A stretch of 62,041 bases of DNA from Candidatus Acetatifactor stercoripullorum. GTDB taxonomy: Bacteria > Bacillota > Clostridia > Lachnospirales > Lachnospiraceae. Location of the stretch: NCBI GenBank assembly GCA_019114005.1, contig DXGH01000025.1, forward strand, positions 1-62,041. Reading direction: 5' to 3'. The position numbers and the translations under genes were made by a program. This document shows positions 8,429 through 16,560 of the stretch, in pieces (position 1 is the stretch's first letter; each line of letters starts with the position of its first letter). The notes under the pieces are model-generated. The model ran no database searches. It had not been told where the DNA came from and was given only the letters and a program-made list of their open reading frames with translations.

Positions 8429-9463
8429 ATGAAAAAATTAGATGGATTTATGCATGGAATTAATCTAGGAGGCTGGTTATCACAATGCGTTCACACCAAA
8501 GAGCATTATGACAGCTTTATCACAGAAGCAGATATCCGGCGGATAGCATCTTGGGGCTTGGATCATGTACGCGTACCGGTAGATTATGAATTGATAGAAA
8601 CCAAAGACGGTGACCCAATAGAAGCCGGTTACGTCTATATTGAGACCTGTATCGCATGGTGCAGAAACCACGGTCTGAATATGATATTGGATCTGCATAA
8701 GACAGCCGGTTATGTCTTTGACGACCAGAGAGCATCCAAGGATTTTTTTGATACACCCGAATTGACAGAACGATTTACAAACCTTTGGCTCCGGCTTGCA
8801 CAACGGTTCGCCAGGGATAAAGATATCCTGATTTTTGAACTATTAAACGAAATCGTGGATCCTGATGTATATGCGCAATGGAACCGATTGGCCCAAGAGA
8901 CCATTGATGCAATCCGCAGCATTGATCCGGACATACGCATTATGTATGGCGGCATATGCTATAACAGTGTATCCAGCGTAAAATTGCTGGAGAAACCCAA
9001 ATATGATAATATTATTTTCACTTTCCACTGTTATGAACCCATTATCTTTACTCATCAGGGTGCTCATTGGACGGAAGGAATGCCTTTAGATTATCGTACG
9101 CAGTATCCTGCACAGATACAGAGTTATGTTGCCGACACCATAGCTTATCTGAATTCGATGATGGTTCATAACTTTGGAGCAGCAGCAGATCTCAATATGG
9201 AATGCAGCAAGCAATTTTTTCTTGCGTTGTTCAAAGAAGCTGTGGATATTGCAGAACAGTATCAGGTTCCGCTATATTGCGGAGAGTATGGTGTCATCGA
9301 CCGGGCTGATGCACAAAGTACATACAACTGGTATAGGGATATTACGCAGGCGTTTGATTCAGCCGGCATTGGAAGAGCCGCCTGGTCATATAAACAAATG
9401 GATTTCGGTTTGATTGACAAACATTATGATTCCATCCGGGAGGAAATCATAGCAGTGCTGTAG
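8429..9463 (+). CDS. glycoside hydrolase family 5 (endoglucanase-like), cytoplasmic
   Basis: A GH5-type retaining beta-glycosidase of 344 residues with a single barrel domain. The acid/base Glu is E141 in FELLNEI, the nucleophile is E286 in CGEYGVID, and H90 (LDLHK) and H200/Y202 (FTFHCYE) fit the substrate-site positions of the family. There is no signal peptide and no carbohydrate-binding module, so it acts inside the cell, presumably on imported oligosaccharides (beta-glucan or similar). ATG at 8429 has GGAGG eight bases before it. Convergent with the AraC gene, one base apart. Exact substrate unknown. Confidence 0.85.
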   Translation: MKKLDGFMHGINLGGWLSQCVHTKEHYDSFITEADIRRIASWGLDHVRVPVDYELIETKDGDPIEAGYVYIETCIAWCRNHGLNMILDLHKTAGYVFDDQRASKDFFDTPELTERFTNLWLRLAQRFARDKDILIFELLNEIVDPDVYAQWNRLAQETIDAIRSIDPDIRIMYGGICYNSVSSVKLLEKPKYDNIIFTFHCYEPIIFTHQGAHWTEGMPLDYRTQYPAQIQSYVADTIAYLNSMMVHNFGAAADLNMECSKQFFLALFKEAVDIAEQYQVPLYCGEYGVIDRADAQSTYNWYRDITQAFDSAGIGRAAWSYKQMDFGLIDKHYDSIREEIIAVL

Positions 9464-9464
9464 C

Positions 9465-10238
9465 TTAATTCCAGTTGTGGCGAAAGAACCGATTTCGGTA
9501 TTCCCTTGGCGTATAACCGGTTTCTGACTTAAATATCTTAATAAAATGACTGTGTGAGCTGAAGCACAGATAATTACTGATATCAGTGGCAGAGAAATCA
9601 GAGTACTTTAAAAGATTCTCTGCCATTTTTATGCGTTTCTTTCGGATATATGCAGAGACGGGAACGCCGGTTTCCTTTTTGAATAATATGGAAAGATAAT
9701 TGGGGTTTAATTGAATTGCATCTGCAATGGCTGCTACAGTAAGGGGCTCCTGTAAATGTGTGTAAATATAATCTAAGGTCAGAACAACCTGCCTGGAATA
9801 GGTATGTTCTTTTACAAGCTCACGCATTTGACGGGTATAATCAAAAGTCATATCACAATGAAGCTGCTGAATCCCCTCTGCAGTATCAGTCAAATCTGCT
9901 TTCTGAATATAGAGATCACTTAAGGTATAAGCATATTCCGGCGACAGCCCGTTTTCGATACAGAATCGGGTGATCATGGCCACAGAAATAATAAAATGGT
10001 AGCGCAGATTCCGCACCGGGTTCTGGGAAAGGGTTCCCATATGGCGGCTGCCCAGGGGAGTCAGCCTGCGCTTTACAGTATCCAGATCTCCTTCCTGCAC
10101 AGCACGATAAAAGGCAAACTCTGACTCGTAATCCACATGATGGTCTTCATTCTCCCTCTGCTGAAAAATAGTATTCGTTAGAGTTTTAATCCATTCAGAC
10201 AATATTGGTAACAGCTCCTCTCCAAATGATATTGTCAT
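9465..10238 (-). CDS. AraC family transcriptional regulator
   Basis: Transcription factor of 257 residues. The C-terminal hundred residues hold two helix-turn-helix units, with the family pattern SHSHFIKIFKSETGYTPREYR near the end. The N-terminal part (about 1-150) is the helical domain seen in clostridial AraC proteins that sit beside sugar-use genes; no cupin fold is visible. The start is uncertain: upstream DNA is degenerate and no strong ribosome site precedes the ATG at 10238, so the protein may be slightly shortened. It most likely regulates the convergent GH5 gene through the repeats at 8333-8366. Confidence 0.8.
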   Translation of the reverse strand: MTISFGEELLPILSEWIKTLTNTIFQQRENEDHHVDYESEFAFYRAVQEGDLDTVKRRLTPLGSRHMGTLSQNPVRNLRYHFIISVAMITRFCIENGLSPEYAYTLSDLYIQKADLTDTAEGIQQLHCDMTFDYTRQMRELVKEHTYSRQVVLTLDYIYTHLQEPLTVAAIADAIQLNPNYLSILFKKETGVPVSAYIRKKRIKMAENLLKYSDFSATDISNYLCFSSHSHFIKIFKSETGYTPREYRNRFFRHNWN

Positions 10239-10554
10239 TCTTAGGAGTTGGGAGTTCCTCGTATATTGCTTTCAGCAGCTCACCAAGAAACTTCTTGTTC
10301 TCCACATCGTCAACAAGCTGCATTTGTTTTACACCATCATACGCAAGCTCCCTATTCCCATTCGGCATCCTGGCCACAGCGGTCTTTGCAGGCTTCACCA
10401 GAAAACGGTTTTGCTTCATAAGGGCTGTACCTATGCCACGGCCACGGTAATCCTTGTCCACACTGCGCCAGCCGTTTTTGCGCCGGAAGCAGCTACCAAA
10501 CAATGATATTGGTTGGAGGCAGATGGATGCCTTCCGGGAGGAATATGGCTTCAT
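10239..10554 (-). pseudogene. GNAT acetyltransferase fragment fused to unrecognised sequence
   Basis: The minus-strand frame contains VDKDYRGRGIGTALMKQ (about 10460-10410), the acetyl-CoA binding loop of GNAT acetyltransferases, but neither the rest of the fold nor a proper start. The residues after it (to about 10240) are not recognised. The frame then runs into the AraC gene out of phase. This is debris, not a working gene. Confidence 0.55.
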
Positions 10555-10705
10555 ACAGGAAATCTTTTAATAAACCGGTGCTGCGCCTTCCTGCCGTCAG
10601 AAGCCCTCAGGTCAGCGATTACATGAAGCCCCAGTACCCGTCGATAAAATCATTTGGCCTTTTCCATATCCTTTACCACCGGCAAAGAATTTTTACCTTA
10701 TGGTT
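10551..10705 (-). pseudogene. VOC/glyoxalase family fragment
   Basis: Translation gives VVKDMEKAK, a stop, then FYRRVLGLHVIADL, matching the start of small VOC (glyoxalase-like) proteins, where a helix VKDMEKAxxFY leads into VLGL. An in-frame TGA stands inside the motif and the rest of the domain is absent. Confidence 0.5.
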
Positions 10706-10720
10706 TTGTCCTCCCAACAA

Positions 10721-11092
10721 TCATACTTCTTTTAAGTTTTGCACTCTTTCTCGAATCGATTTCTCAAATGCTTCCTCCAAAAGCTGTGGATCGCGCGTTG
10801 CTTTCCAAATGGCGCAGGGCAGCTCCTCACATCCAGCACAGGCAACATACCGGTGTTTCTGCACGGCACAGGCATAAATGGGGCAGGCTTTTCCTTTTGG
10901 TGCATGAAACACTTTGCCCTGACACTCATTGCAGCCAGCACATTTCTTTTGATAAAAGCCACAGGTCTCACATTCCGTACCGCAGCAGCTGAGCTTCAGA
11001 ATTTCTCGCTGCCGCTGTTCTGGCTCCTAAGCCCCGCTAAAACCGCCTGCATATGGGGGAAGGTTTTTTCTTCGCTGATGTAATTACACAAA
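10721..11092 (-). pseudogene. DUF3795 cysteine-rich protein, frameshifted
   Basis: The frame from about 11092 reads CNYISEEKTFPHMQAVLAGL, then needs one shift near 11030 to continue into LKLSCCGTECETCGFYQ and CAGCNECQGKVFHAPKGKACPIY, ending at 10721. The many CxxC pairs and the HAPxGKACPIY stretch match DUF3795 proteins, of unknown function and probably metal binding. The shift destroys the gene as a single frame. Confidence 0.6.
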
Positions 11093-11206
11093 GCCTTCCA
11101 AAAGCCGCGCCTTTTTGCTCATGACCTGCAAATCTTTATCGCTGGATATGGCCCAGCAGATATGTCCCATGGCTATATTCTCTGCTGTCACCTGAATCCG
11201 TTCCAT
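11084..11206 (-). pseudogene. N-terminal fragment of a YoaP-like GNAT protein
   Basis: ATG at 11206 opens a 40-codon frame (MERIQVTAENIAMGHICWAI onward, then SSDKDLQVMSKKA) that resembles the first forty residues of YoaP-type acetyltransferases, where the pattern is VTxENIxxxHICCAI and KDCQVxxKK. It stops at 11084 and the DUF3795 sequence continues in another frame, so the two genes were joined by a deletion or have decayed. Confidence 0.5.
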
Positions 11207-11242
11207 ATGATCAACTCCGCATCAATAGTATAATAAACAATC

Positions 11243-11268
11243 AAACACGACAACAGTCCGTCATGTTT
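11243..11268 (-). terminator. weak terminator-like hairpin after the PadR/HAAS operon
   Basis: AAACATGAC and GTCGTGTTT pair around an 8-base loop on the minus strand, followed by a broken T-rich run (GATTGTTTATT). Confidence 0.3.
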
Positions 11269-11287
11269 GCACATGAAAGCCTTGTTT

Positions 11288-12382
11288 TTATGGTTTTTTT
11301 ATGCAAACACCATAGCGAAGCGTCTTGTAGATTGTCATACCTATCTCGAACAGGGTAATGGCAATTATAAAGGAAAGAAGTCCATTGGATACCATATCTG
11401 CGTTCCAATAGGTGAGAAATTTTGCTGCCGACTCCGCTTGATCACCCAATGCCAGTTGAAGCTCAACCACAAAATCCGGATTCCAGATCGGAAGAACCTT
11501 CAGCACAACGGCACTTAACACAATTTGAATTGCTCCGCACACGATATTGCTGATCATCACCAGTTTACAGTAACATCCTACTACCAGACGCAGTATTTCA
11601 TCCACAAGACCAATCAGCAGACTGAGCACAAAAATCGGAAGAATCATTCCCCATTTCTCCAGATGAAAGACAGGTACTGCCGTCACTGTTTCACCTTCGG
11701 TGAAAATTGCCGCAAAGAAATGAGGGGCAAAAACCAGCAATACGCTGAAGATTACGATAAACACAATGCCTGCCATGCTGTCGCCCCGGCTGATGATCGC
11801 CTTTTTATCCGGCACCGGTTCCAAAAACTTCGGTGTCCATCTGGAAGCATCCGTTTTTTTGTCTTCCTCCAGCTTCTCCACTGACCATGTTTCTGCTTTT
11901 TTCATCTCGAATTGATTCTTTTTCCGCTCCATGATGGCAAAAGTCAAGGTCACCGCACCGAAAGAGGATATGCAGGACAGCAAGGCATTGGTAATTCCTG
12001 CGGTCAGACCGTCCACAATTGCCCGGATGACGACAGGGGCGGCATTCTGGGAAGTAACCATCGGCATTTCGCTTATGGCATTTACAAGAGAAATAACCAG
12101 AATCGGTACGGCAGCGCAGATCAAAACCACCTTAACAAACCACAGATAGGTTTCAAAATATTCCGGTCCGATCAGATATTGCCGGTTGTTCTGATACTGC
12201 TTAGAAAATTCAGCAGGATCACCAAGCTGCGTCAGCACCTTTTCCATGGAGCCTTTATCCGCATACATATCGCTGATGAGCTCCTCCAGCTCCATGCGCA
12301 CTTCATCCCGCTGCGCTTTGGGCAGACGGCGTATCACCTGATAGATATATCGATCCATATAATCTTTTTCATTGGGTGTCAT
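11288..12382 (-). CDS. HAAS-domain membrane protein (DUF1700-like)
   Basis: Protein of 364 residues with an N-terminal helical HAAS/DUF1700-type region (about 1-75: YIYQVIRRLPKAQRDEVRMELEELI and LTQLGDPAEFSKQYQ) followed by about six membrane helices (near 80-105, 130-155, 205-230, 245-275, 285-310, 330-350). Such proteins are almost always encoded after a PadR regulator, as here, with a 4-base ATGA overlap. They are thought to act with the PadR sensor in envelope or membrane stress control; the biochemical role is unknown. Confidence 0.75.
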   Translation of the reverse strand: MTPNEKDYMDRYIYQVIRRLPKAQRDEVRMELEELISDMYADKGSMEKVLTQLGDPAEFSKQYQNNRQYLIGPEYFETYLWFVKVVLICAAVPILVISLVNAISEMPMVTSQNAAPVVIRAIVDGLTAGITNALLSCISSFGAVTLTFAIMERKKNQFEMKKAETWSVEKLEEDKKTDASRWTPKFLEPVPDKKAIISRGDSMAGIVFIVIFSVLLVFAPHFFAAIFTEGETVTAVPVFHLEKWGMILPIFVLSLLIGLVDEILRLVVGCYCKLVMISNIVCGAIQIVLSAVVLKVLPIWNPDFVVELQLALGDQAESAAKFLTYWNADMVSNGLLSFIIAITLFEIGMTIYKTLRYGVCIKKP

Positions 12383-12723
12383 GCTTCTTCCTCCCTTAAC
12401 AACCGTTCCATTCCGGCAGATAAATTCTCCCAGTATGCCTTAAGCTGTTCATAGATCCCAGTCCCATACGCTGTCCGCTGATAATACTTTCTAGGCTTTG
12501 CACCTCCGGTTTCCCACCTGCTTTCCAAAAGTCCCTGGTTCTCCAGCCGGCGAAGCAGCGGATACAATGTGTTGGGATCGATGGCGACGCCCTTTTCTTC
12601 CAGACTCTGCACCAAAGCGTACCCGTACTTTGGCTCTTTCATCTGACTGAGTACACTGATTGTCAGCGATCCTCTTCGAAGCTCTAAAAGCAAAGTAGAC
12701 AATATATCCTTTTCTTCTCCCAT
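12379..12723 (-). CDS. PadR family transcriptional regulator
   Basis: Winged-helix repressor of 114 residues, the short PadR-s2 form. The recognition region TLYPLLRRLENQGLLESRWE and the following KYYQRTAYG wing are clear. ATG at 12723 has AGGAGG eight bases upstream. It shares a promoter and a 4-base overlap with the HAAS membrane protein, and a palindromic sequence lies inside that promoter, so self-repression is likely. Inducer unknown. Confidence 0.88.
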   Translation of the reverse strand: MGEEKDILSTLLLELRRGSLTISVLSQMKEPKYGYALVQSLEEKGVAIDPNTLYPLLRRLENQGLLESRWETGGAKPRKYYQRTAYGTGIYEQLKAYWENLSAGMERLLREEEA

Positions 12724-12743
12724 CCGCGTCTCCTCCTGATGCC

Positions 12744-12773
12744 ATTATACTGTATGACATACTGTATTGTCAA
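12744..12773 (-). promoter_or_regulatory. promoter and likely PadR operator
   Basis: TTGACA (12773-12768), an 18-base spacer and TATAAT (12749-12744). The spacer is built of GTATG-T-CATAC flanked by further ATAC/GTAT copies, a symmetric array resembling PadR-type operators. Confidence 0.6.
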
Positions 12774-12809
12774 TAATAAGATAAAGTACTTTTAAAAGCA
12801 CGCAGTCAG

Positions 12810-12884
12810 GAGGAAGCAGCCCAACAGATCTTGCTTTCCCGTCAGGCTGTGGCCAAATGGGAAAAAGAAGTTTCCCATACTTAA
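12810..12884 (+). pseudogene. fragment of an XRE-type helix-turn-helix gene
   Basis: The plus strand reads EEAAQQILLSRQAVAKWEKE followed by VSHT and TAA. SRQAVAKWE is the recognition helix of Cro/C1-type regulators. Only about 24 codons remain, without start or the rest of the protein. Confidence 0.6.
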
Positions 12885-12972
12885 GGATATTACACCACAA
12901 ATCCATGCTTACAGTACTTCCAGAACATCAAATTTTGGAGGTAAGGCCTATGACTACGCCTAAGGATTATAG

Positions 12973-13009
12973 AAAAAGACGGTTGCATTGAACTGCACCC
13001 GTCTTTTTT
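12973..13009. terminator. bidirectional terminator
   Basis: AAAAAGACGG pairs with CCGTCTTTTT (arms 12973-12982 and 12999-13008), with a further TGCA/TGCA pairing inside. It has A-run and T-run on both sides, so it can serve the leftward EFR1 operon and any rightward transcript. Confidence 0.75.
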
Positions 13010-13115
13010 ATATTGTGATATCTTAGGATGATCCCATTGATCCGAGGTTGCCGCCAGGTGCGTAAGCATCACAATTGAAAAAGATTCCTTCCCGTGTACG
13101 GCCATGAACAAGGTG

Positions 13116-13877
13116 TTAAAGATAAAGTTCGCATTCCTTTCGCCTGGAACAAGCCTTTTTCAACATGGAATTGGCCGCAGCCAGCATCACGCCGTTTACA
13201 TTCCGCGCAGAATAAGGGCAGACAGATACGCAGCGCATACAGGAAATGCAGGCTTTGTGGTCCACCTTTTTGGGGTTCTCCCGGTCGATGGCCTGCACCG
13301 GGCATTTCTCAGCGCACAAACCACATTTTACACATTCTCTGGTGGGCTTCGGCACCATACCGGCTCCGCTGTTCTTTTTGTAAGGACGATTGCCCGGAAT
13401 CTGCGGTTCTGAAAAATCCCCTTCGTTCAGCTTCGTCTGTATCTTTTGGGCAAATTGGCGCAGCTGTACCCCGTCCTGTTCATCCGGACGATGGGACGCA
13501 AACTGGCGGGCGATGGAATGCTCTGCAACGGCGGCAACTGCACAGACCACCCGAAACCCCGCCTGTTTGGCGATATCCTGCAATTCAACCAGGGTATCCT
13601 CATAGGCACGGTTGCCGTAAACGCAGACAAGAATCCCTTTGGCACCATTTGCCCGAATCCGGGAAAGACGCTGTGCCGCAGGACCCGGTACACGGCCGCC
13701 GTAAGAGGGAACCCCAAGCACCGCAACATCATTTTCTCCCAGAGAAAAGGCGGAGAAATCTTCCTTGCTGTCTGTCAGGTCAACGGGGCAGATGTCTTGT
13801 GACAATGCCTCGGTCAGGATATCTGCCACTTTTTGGGTTCCACCGGTGGGACTGAAACATATTTCATACAATTTCAT
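13116..13877 (-). CDS. EFR1 family ferredoxin (flavodoxin plus 2[4Fe-4S])
   Basis: Electron-transfer protein of 253 residues. The first ~150 form a flavodoxin-like domain that starts with the FMN loop FSPTGGTQKVAD. The C-terminal part has two [4Fe-4S] binding sets, CVKCGLCAEKCP and CISCMRCVSVCP. This is the EFR1 layout common in anaerobic Firmicutes. All cluster cysteines are present, so it looks functional. Its start overlaps the end of a ruined nitroreductase gene by four bases, so it may once have served that enzyme. Base composition is clearly GC-richer than the origin genes, as for its neighbours up to about 16000. Confidence 0.88.
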   Translation of the reverse strand: MKLYEICFSPTGGTQKVADILTEALSQDICPVDLTDSKEDFSAFSLGENDVAVLGVPSYGGRVPGPAAQRLSRIRANGAKGILVCVYGNRAYEDTLVELQDIAKQAGFRVVCAVAAVAEHSIARQFASHRPDEQDGVQLRQFAQKIQTKLNEGDFSEPQIPGNRPYKKNSGAGMVPKPTRECVKCGLCAEKCPVQAIDRENPKKVDHKACISCMRCVSVCPYSARNVNGVMLAAANSMLKKACSRRKECELYL

Positions 13878-14285
13878 GGTAAGCTTGCCTCCATTTCTTT
13901 ATTGGGATTTCCATAAAACGAAATACCATGTTTTTCCGAAATGTGCACACCGTCCTGGCCCAGCCCTATGGCGGCCACATACAGAATCAGGGTTTCCAAT
14001 GGATATCCGGCAGCCAGTAGAGCGTTCTCCTGTTTGGGTACCGAAATCCCAAGGAAAGTACCGGCCCCTCTGGTCACACCCTAGGTACCCAGTTTTTCGA
14101 CGCCCCCATCCACTTCTTTGTCCACGATGTGGATGTGCACATTCATCCCAGGGGATTGGACATTCCCTGCAATACCCGGTGAGTTTTTCGCGATCCGCCA
14201 GGGAGAGTTTTCTACCTTCAAACGTCCGCACGCTTCGCCGCTTTTGAATGGCGTCCACAATGGAAGCGGGGAGTTTCTCCGCCAT
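13874..14285 (-). pseudogene. nitroreductase family gene, broken by frameshift and stop
   Basis: The N-terminus IVDAIQKRRSVRTFEGRKLS is the FMN-phosphate binding start of nitroreductases. A shift near 14150 is needed to read VHIHIVDKEVDGGVEKLGT, then a TAG replaces the Tyr of YGVTRGAGTFLGISV. The frame resumes as LETLILYVAAIGLGQDGVH but ends soon after, shorter than the usual 180-250 residues. One frameshift, one nonsense codon and a missing C-terminus make it a pseudogene. Confidence 0.75.
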
Positions 14286-14303
14286 CTTTTCTTTCCCTTC
14301 TAA

Positions 14304-15305
14304 TTACAACTGAATGAGTACCTTGCCGTCCGTGGGACCGTTTTTCACCAGTGCAAGGGCATCCCGGGCGGTCTCCAATGTAAAGGTACGAGGATCGGTT
14401 TTCGGAACAATGTGATTGCGTTCCACCATTTTGGTAATTTCCCGCAGTTGTACCCCATCGGAGTGTACAAAGATAAAGCGGTATTCTTTTCCCTGCTTTT
14501 TGGCCGCCCGGTCATATTTGGCCCCCGCTGCCGCAAACAGGGCCCGTTTCGCAAACCCGAAATGATTGCGCACCGCGAATCTTTTATTCGGGCCAGTGCG
14601 CAGACTCAGCAGCCGCCCGCCCGGCTTCAATACCGAGAGCTCCCGCTGAAATTCGCCGGCACCCAGCGTGTCGATCACATAGTCCAGACCGGACAGGACT
14701 TCCCAATAGTTGTCCTTCTTGTAATCCAGATATTGGTCGGCGCCGGCGGCCAAAATGGACGCTTTGGCCCGGTCATTTCCCGTCACAATTACGCGAAGAC
14801 CCAAAGCTTTGGCAATGGGGACCGCCATCTGGCCAAAGCTGCCGGAACCACCGGGAATCAGCAAGGTTTTCCCGCATTTGGCTTCCAGTTCTTCCGTGAT
14901 GCCCTGCCAGGCAGTCAGGCCCGTCAGAGGGATCGCCGCGGCGGTGGCAAAGTCATACCCCGCCGGCATTATTGCAAGCGCGGCCTGATCCACCGCCACA
15001 TATTCCGCAAAGGCACCGATTTTGGACAGCGGCAAACGGGTATAGACCCTGTCACCCACCTGAAAGTCCGCCACCTTCTGCCCCACCGCTTCTACGACGC
15101 CGGAACATTCGTTGCCCAGCGTCAGGGGCATGGAGTAGTCCTGTATTAGCTTTACGCTGCCCGTCAGGATCAGAAGCTCCAACGGGTTCACCGCCGCCGC
15201 CTTGACCTTGAGCAGCACTTCCGTTGGGCCAATTTCCGGTACCGGGATGTCCCGCAGGATCGTGTGGATTTTTTTCGAGTATCTGTCAATTTGAACTGCC
15301 TTCAT
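14304..15305 (-). CDS. NAD(P)-dependent alcohol dehydrogenase / quinone oxidoreductase (MDR family)
   Basis: Medium-chain dehydrogenase/reductase of 333 residues lacking the zinc ligands, so of the quinone-reductase type. Visible are the N-terminal GroES-like fold (GPTEVLLKVKAAAVNPLE, LGNECSGVVEAVG, FQVGDRVY) and the nucleotide fold with IPGGSGSFGQMAVPIAKALG near residue 150. The ATG at 15305 has GGGAGG eight bases upstream; an upstream in-frame ATG at 15410 would extend through the promoter and is rejected. It is divergent from an Rrf2 regulator and has a perfect promoter holding repeated half-sites, so redox-responsive repression is likely. Confidence 0.85.
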   Translation of the reverse strand: MKAVQIDRYSKKIHTILRDIPVPEIGPTEVLLKVKAAAVNPLELLILTGSVKLIQDYSMPLTLGNECSGVVEAVGQKVADFQVGDRVYTRLPLSKIGAFAEYVAVDQAALAIMPAGYDFATAAAIPLTGLTAWQGITEELEAKCGKTLLIPGGSGSFGQMAVPIAKALGLRVIVTGNDRAKASILAAGADQYLDYKKDNYWEVLSGLDYVIDTLGAGEFQRELSVLKPGGRLLSLRTGPNKRFAVRNHFGFAKRALFAAAGAKYDRAAKKQGKEYRFIFVHSDGVQLREITKMVERNHIVPKTDPRTFTLETARDALALVKNGPTDGKVLIQL

Positions 15306-15397
15306 AGCAAGACCTCCCTGTACGATCTTTTGGGGTTTGGCAGAGAGAAATGCTTCGCTTTCCCTTGCAATTTTATGGAAAAACATATAAAATAATA

Positions 15398-15465
15398 GAT
15401 GTAAATGCAAACCTTACATCAATAGGCAGTATATCACAGGCTTGATGTAATGTCAACATTTACAT
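15398..15465 (-). promoter_or_regulatory. promoter and probable Rrf2 operator
   Basis: Toward the oxidoreductase gene: TTGACA (15456-15451), 17-base spacer, TATACT (15433-15428). Half-sites of one motif lie at 15398-15404 (GATGTAA), 15414-15422 (TTACATCAA), 15442-15450 (TTGATGTAA) and 15459-15465 (TTTACAT). The two 9-base copies are a perfect inverted repeat; one fills the -35/-10 spacer and one covers the transcription start. Confidence 0.65.
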
Positions 15466-15497
15466 ATTGCTTCCACTAACTTTTTTGAAAGGATTCC

Positions 15498-15950
15498 ATG
15501 ATGCAGATCAGTATGAAATGTTCGGTGGCAGTGCATTGCCTGCTCTTTATATGGGAGGCCCGGGGCAAAGCCCGTGTCACAAGCACGCTGCTGGCCCAGA
15601 GCACTGGGTGCAATCCTGTCGTCATCCGCAACACCCTCAGCGCCCTGAAAAAGGCCGGGCTGATCACGGTACACCGGGGTCAGGGCGGTGCGGAACTTTG
15701 CCGGGAGCCGGCGCAGATCACACTGCATGAAATTTATGCCGCCCTGGAGCCGAAGGGGCTTTCCTCCCTTATCGGCATCCACTCCTGTGAGGGCAGGGCC
15801 TGCCCGGTGGCGCAAAACATCCGCCGCGTTCTGCGGCGCCCCTATCGCCAGATCGAGGAAGCCATTGCCGCCGCTATGGACGACATCACCCTGGCCTCGA
15901 TGATTGAAGACCTGGAAGCCGGTCTGACCCCGCCGCCCGCCTCCGAATAA
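15498..15950 (+). CDS. Rrf2 family transcriptional regulator
   Basis: Regulator of 150 residues with an N-terminal winged helix (MQISMKCSVAVHCLLFIWE; recognition region NPVVIRNTLSALKKAGLI, wing HRGQGGAEL). The segment HSCEGRACPVAQ near 100 has two cysteines where IscR/NsrR-type members bind an Fe-S cluster; a third ligand is not obvious, so it may sense thiol chemistry or metal instead. AAAGGA lies four or seven bases before the two adjacent ATGs (15498, 15501). Divergent from the oxidoreductase it probably represses. Confidence 0.87.
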   Translation: MMQISMKCSVAVHCLLFIWEARGKARVTSTLLAQSTGCNPVVIRNTLSALKKAGLITVHRGQGGAELCREPAQITLHEIYAALEPKGLSSLIGIHSCEGRACPVAQNIRRVLRRPYRQIEEAIAAAMDDITLASMIEDLEAGLTPPPASE

Positions 15951-15952
15951 CA

Positions 15953-15990
15953 AACCATCCTCACCGGAACAAAATCCGGCGGGGATGGTT
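15953..15990 (+). terminator. hairpin after the Rrf2 gene
   Basis: AACCATCC and GGATGGTT form the outer stem with an inner CCGGA/TCCGG stem, followed by TTTCATT. A strong stem with a weak T-run. Its left arm begins three bases after the Rrf2 stop codon. Confidence 0.5.
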
Positions 15991-16261
15991 TCATTCAGGG
16001 GCTGATAGGGGTCGCAGACTGAGCCGATAAACAGGTCCTTGCCCTCGTACCGTCCGGGATTTTTGATGTCCGGCCAGTACTTTATATTTACAAAACTGCC
16101 CAGGGTTCCGGGTGATTGGTAAACCGCTTCATGAAGGAGGCATAGCAGTATTTGCATCCGTGGGTACAGCCGGTGTAAGGGTTGACGGAGTAGTCCGCCA
16201 CCGGCAGGTTGGATTTGGTCAGCACGCTTTTTACTTCCACGTCTTTTACAATGGTTTCCAT
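15991..16261 (-). pseudogene. radical SAM protein, 5' fragment with frameshift
   Basis: ATG at 16261 opens METIVKDVEVKSVLTKSNLP, and the radical SAM cluster motif follows as CTHGCKYC near residue 34. A lost base around 16104 shifts the frame at HPEPWG; the other frame continues FVNIKYWPDIKNPGRYEGKD and CDPYQPLNE. The sequence then runs into the Rrf2 terminator, so about two thirds of the enzyme is gone. It resembles the radical SAM 'mobile pair' proteins that travel in clostridial elements. Confidence 0.7.
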
Positions 16262-16267
16262 TATATT

Positions 16268-16470
16268 TCAACTCCCTCTTGTTTCTTCCGGTATTTTGCC
16301 GCCTGCCAGTTTCATCAAATCCGGCAGATCATCAAAGCCCATCTTCTGATACAGGGGCCTTCCCGCCTTTGAGTTCTTCAGATCGGTTTTGGGTATACTG
16401 CATCCCAATGGCAGGATGCCCGATGGGGTAAGTCACATCCTCCAGAACCATGCCTCCGCTGCAGAGTGTG
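16268..16470 (-). pseudogene. C-terminal GNAT fragment
   Basis: Near the end the minus strand reads NSKAGRPLYQKMGFDDLPDL and stops at 16268. PLYxKxGF is the final beta-strand signature of GNAT acetyltransferases. The upstream part is shifted into other frames. It abuts the radical SAM fragment by seven bases. Confidence 0.5.
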
Positions 16471-16560
16471 TCTTTTCTGAGTTCCTTGTCGAATCACTGT
16501 ATAGAAATTATGCCATATCCGAAATGCAAATCAAGTACGCAGAAGATGACGTATAATAAG

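Noticed and set aside
12890..13111. A 73-codon minus-strand frame between the XRE fragment and the EFR1 gene
   Set aside because: It crosses the bidirectional terminator and has no ribosome site or recognisable pattern.
13094..13855. A 253-codon plus-strand frame over the EFR1 gene
   Set aside because: It is the reverse frame of a certain ferredoxin gene with GC-rich codons; the sense product has all cluster cysteines.
15311..15410. Longer start for the oxidoreductase at 15410
   Set aside because: It would place the coding region over the start of the transcript, and its N-terminal residues match nothing in the family; the ATG at 15305 has the ribosome site.
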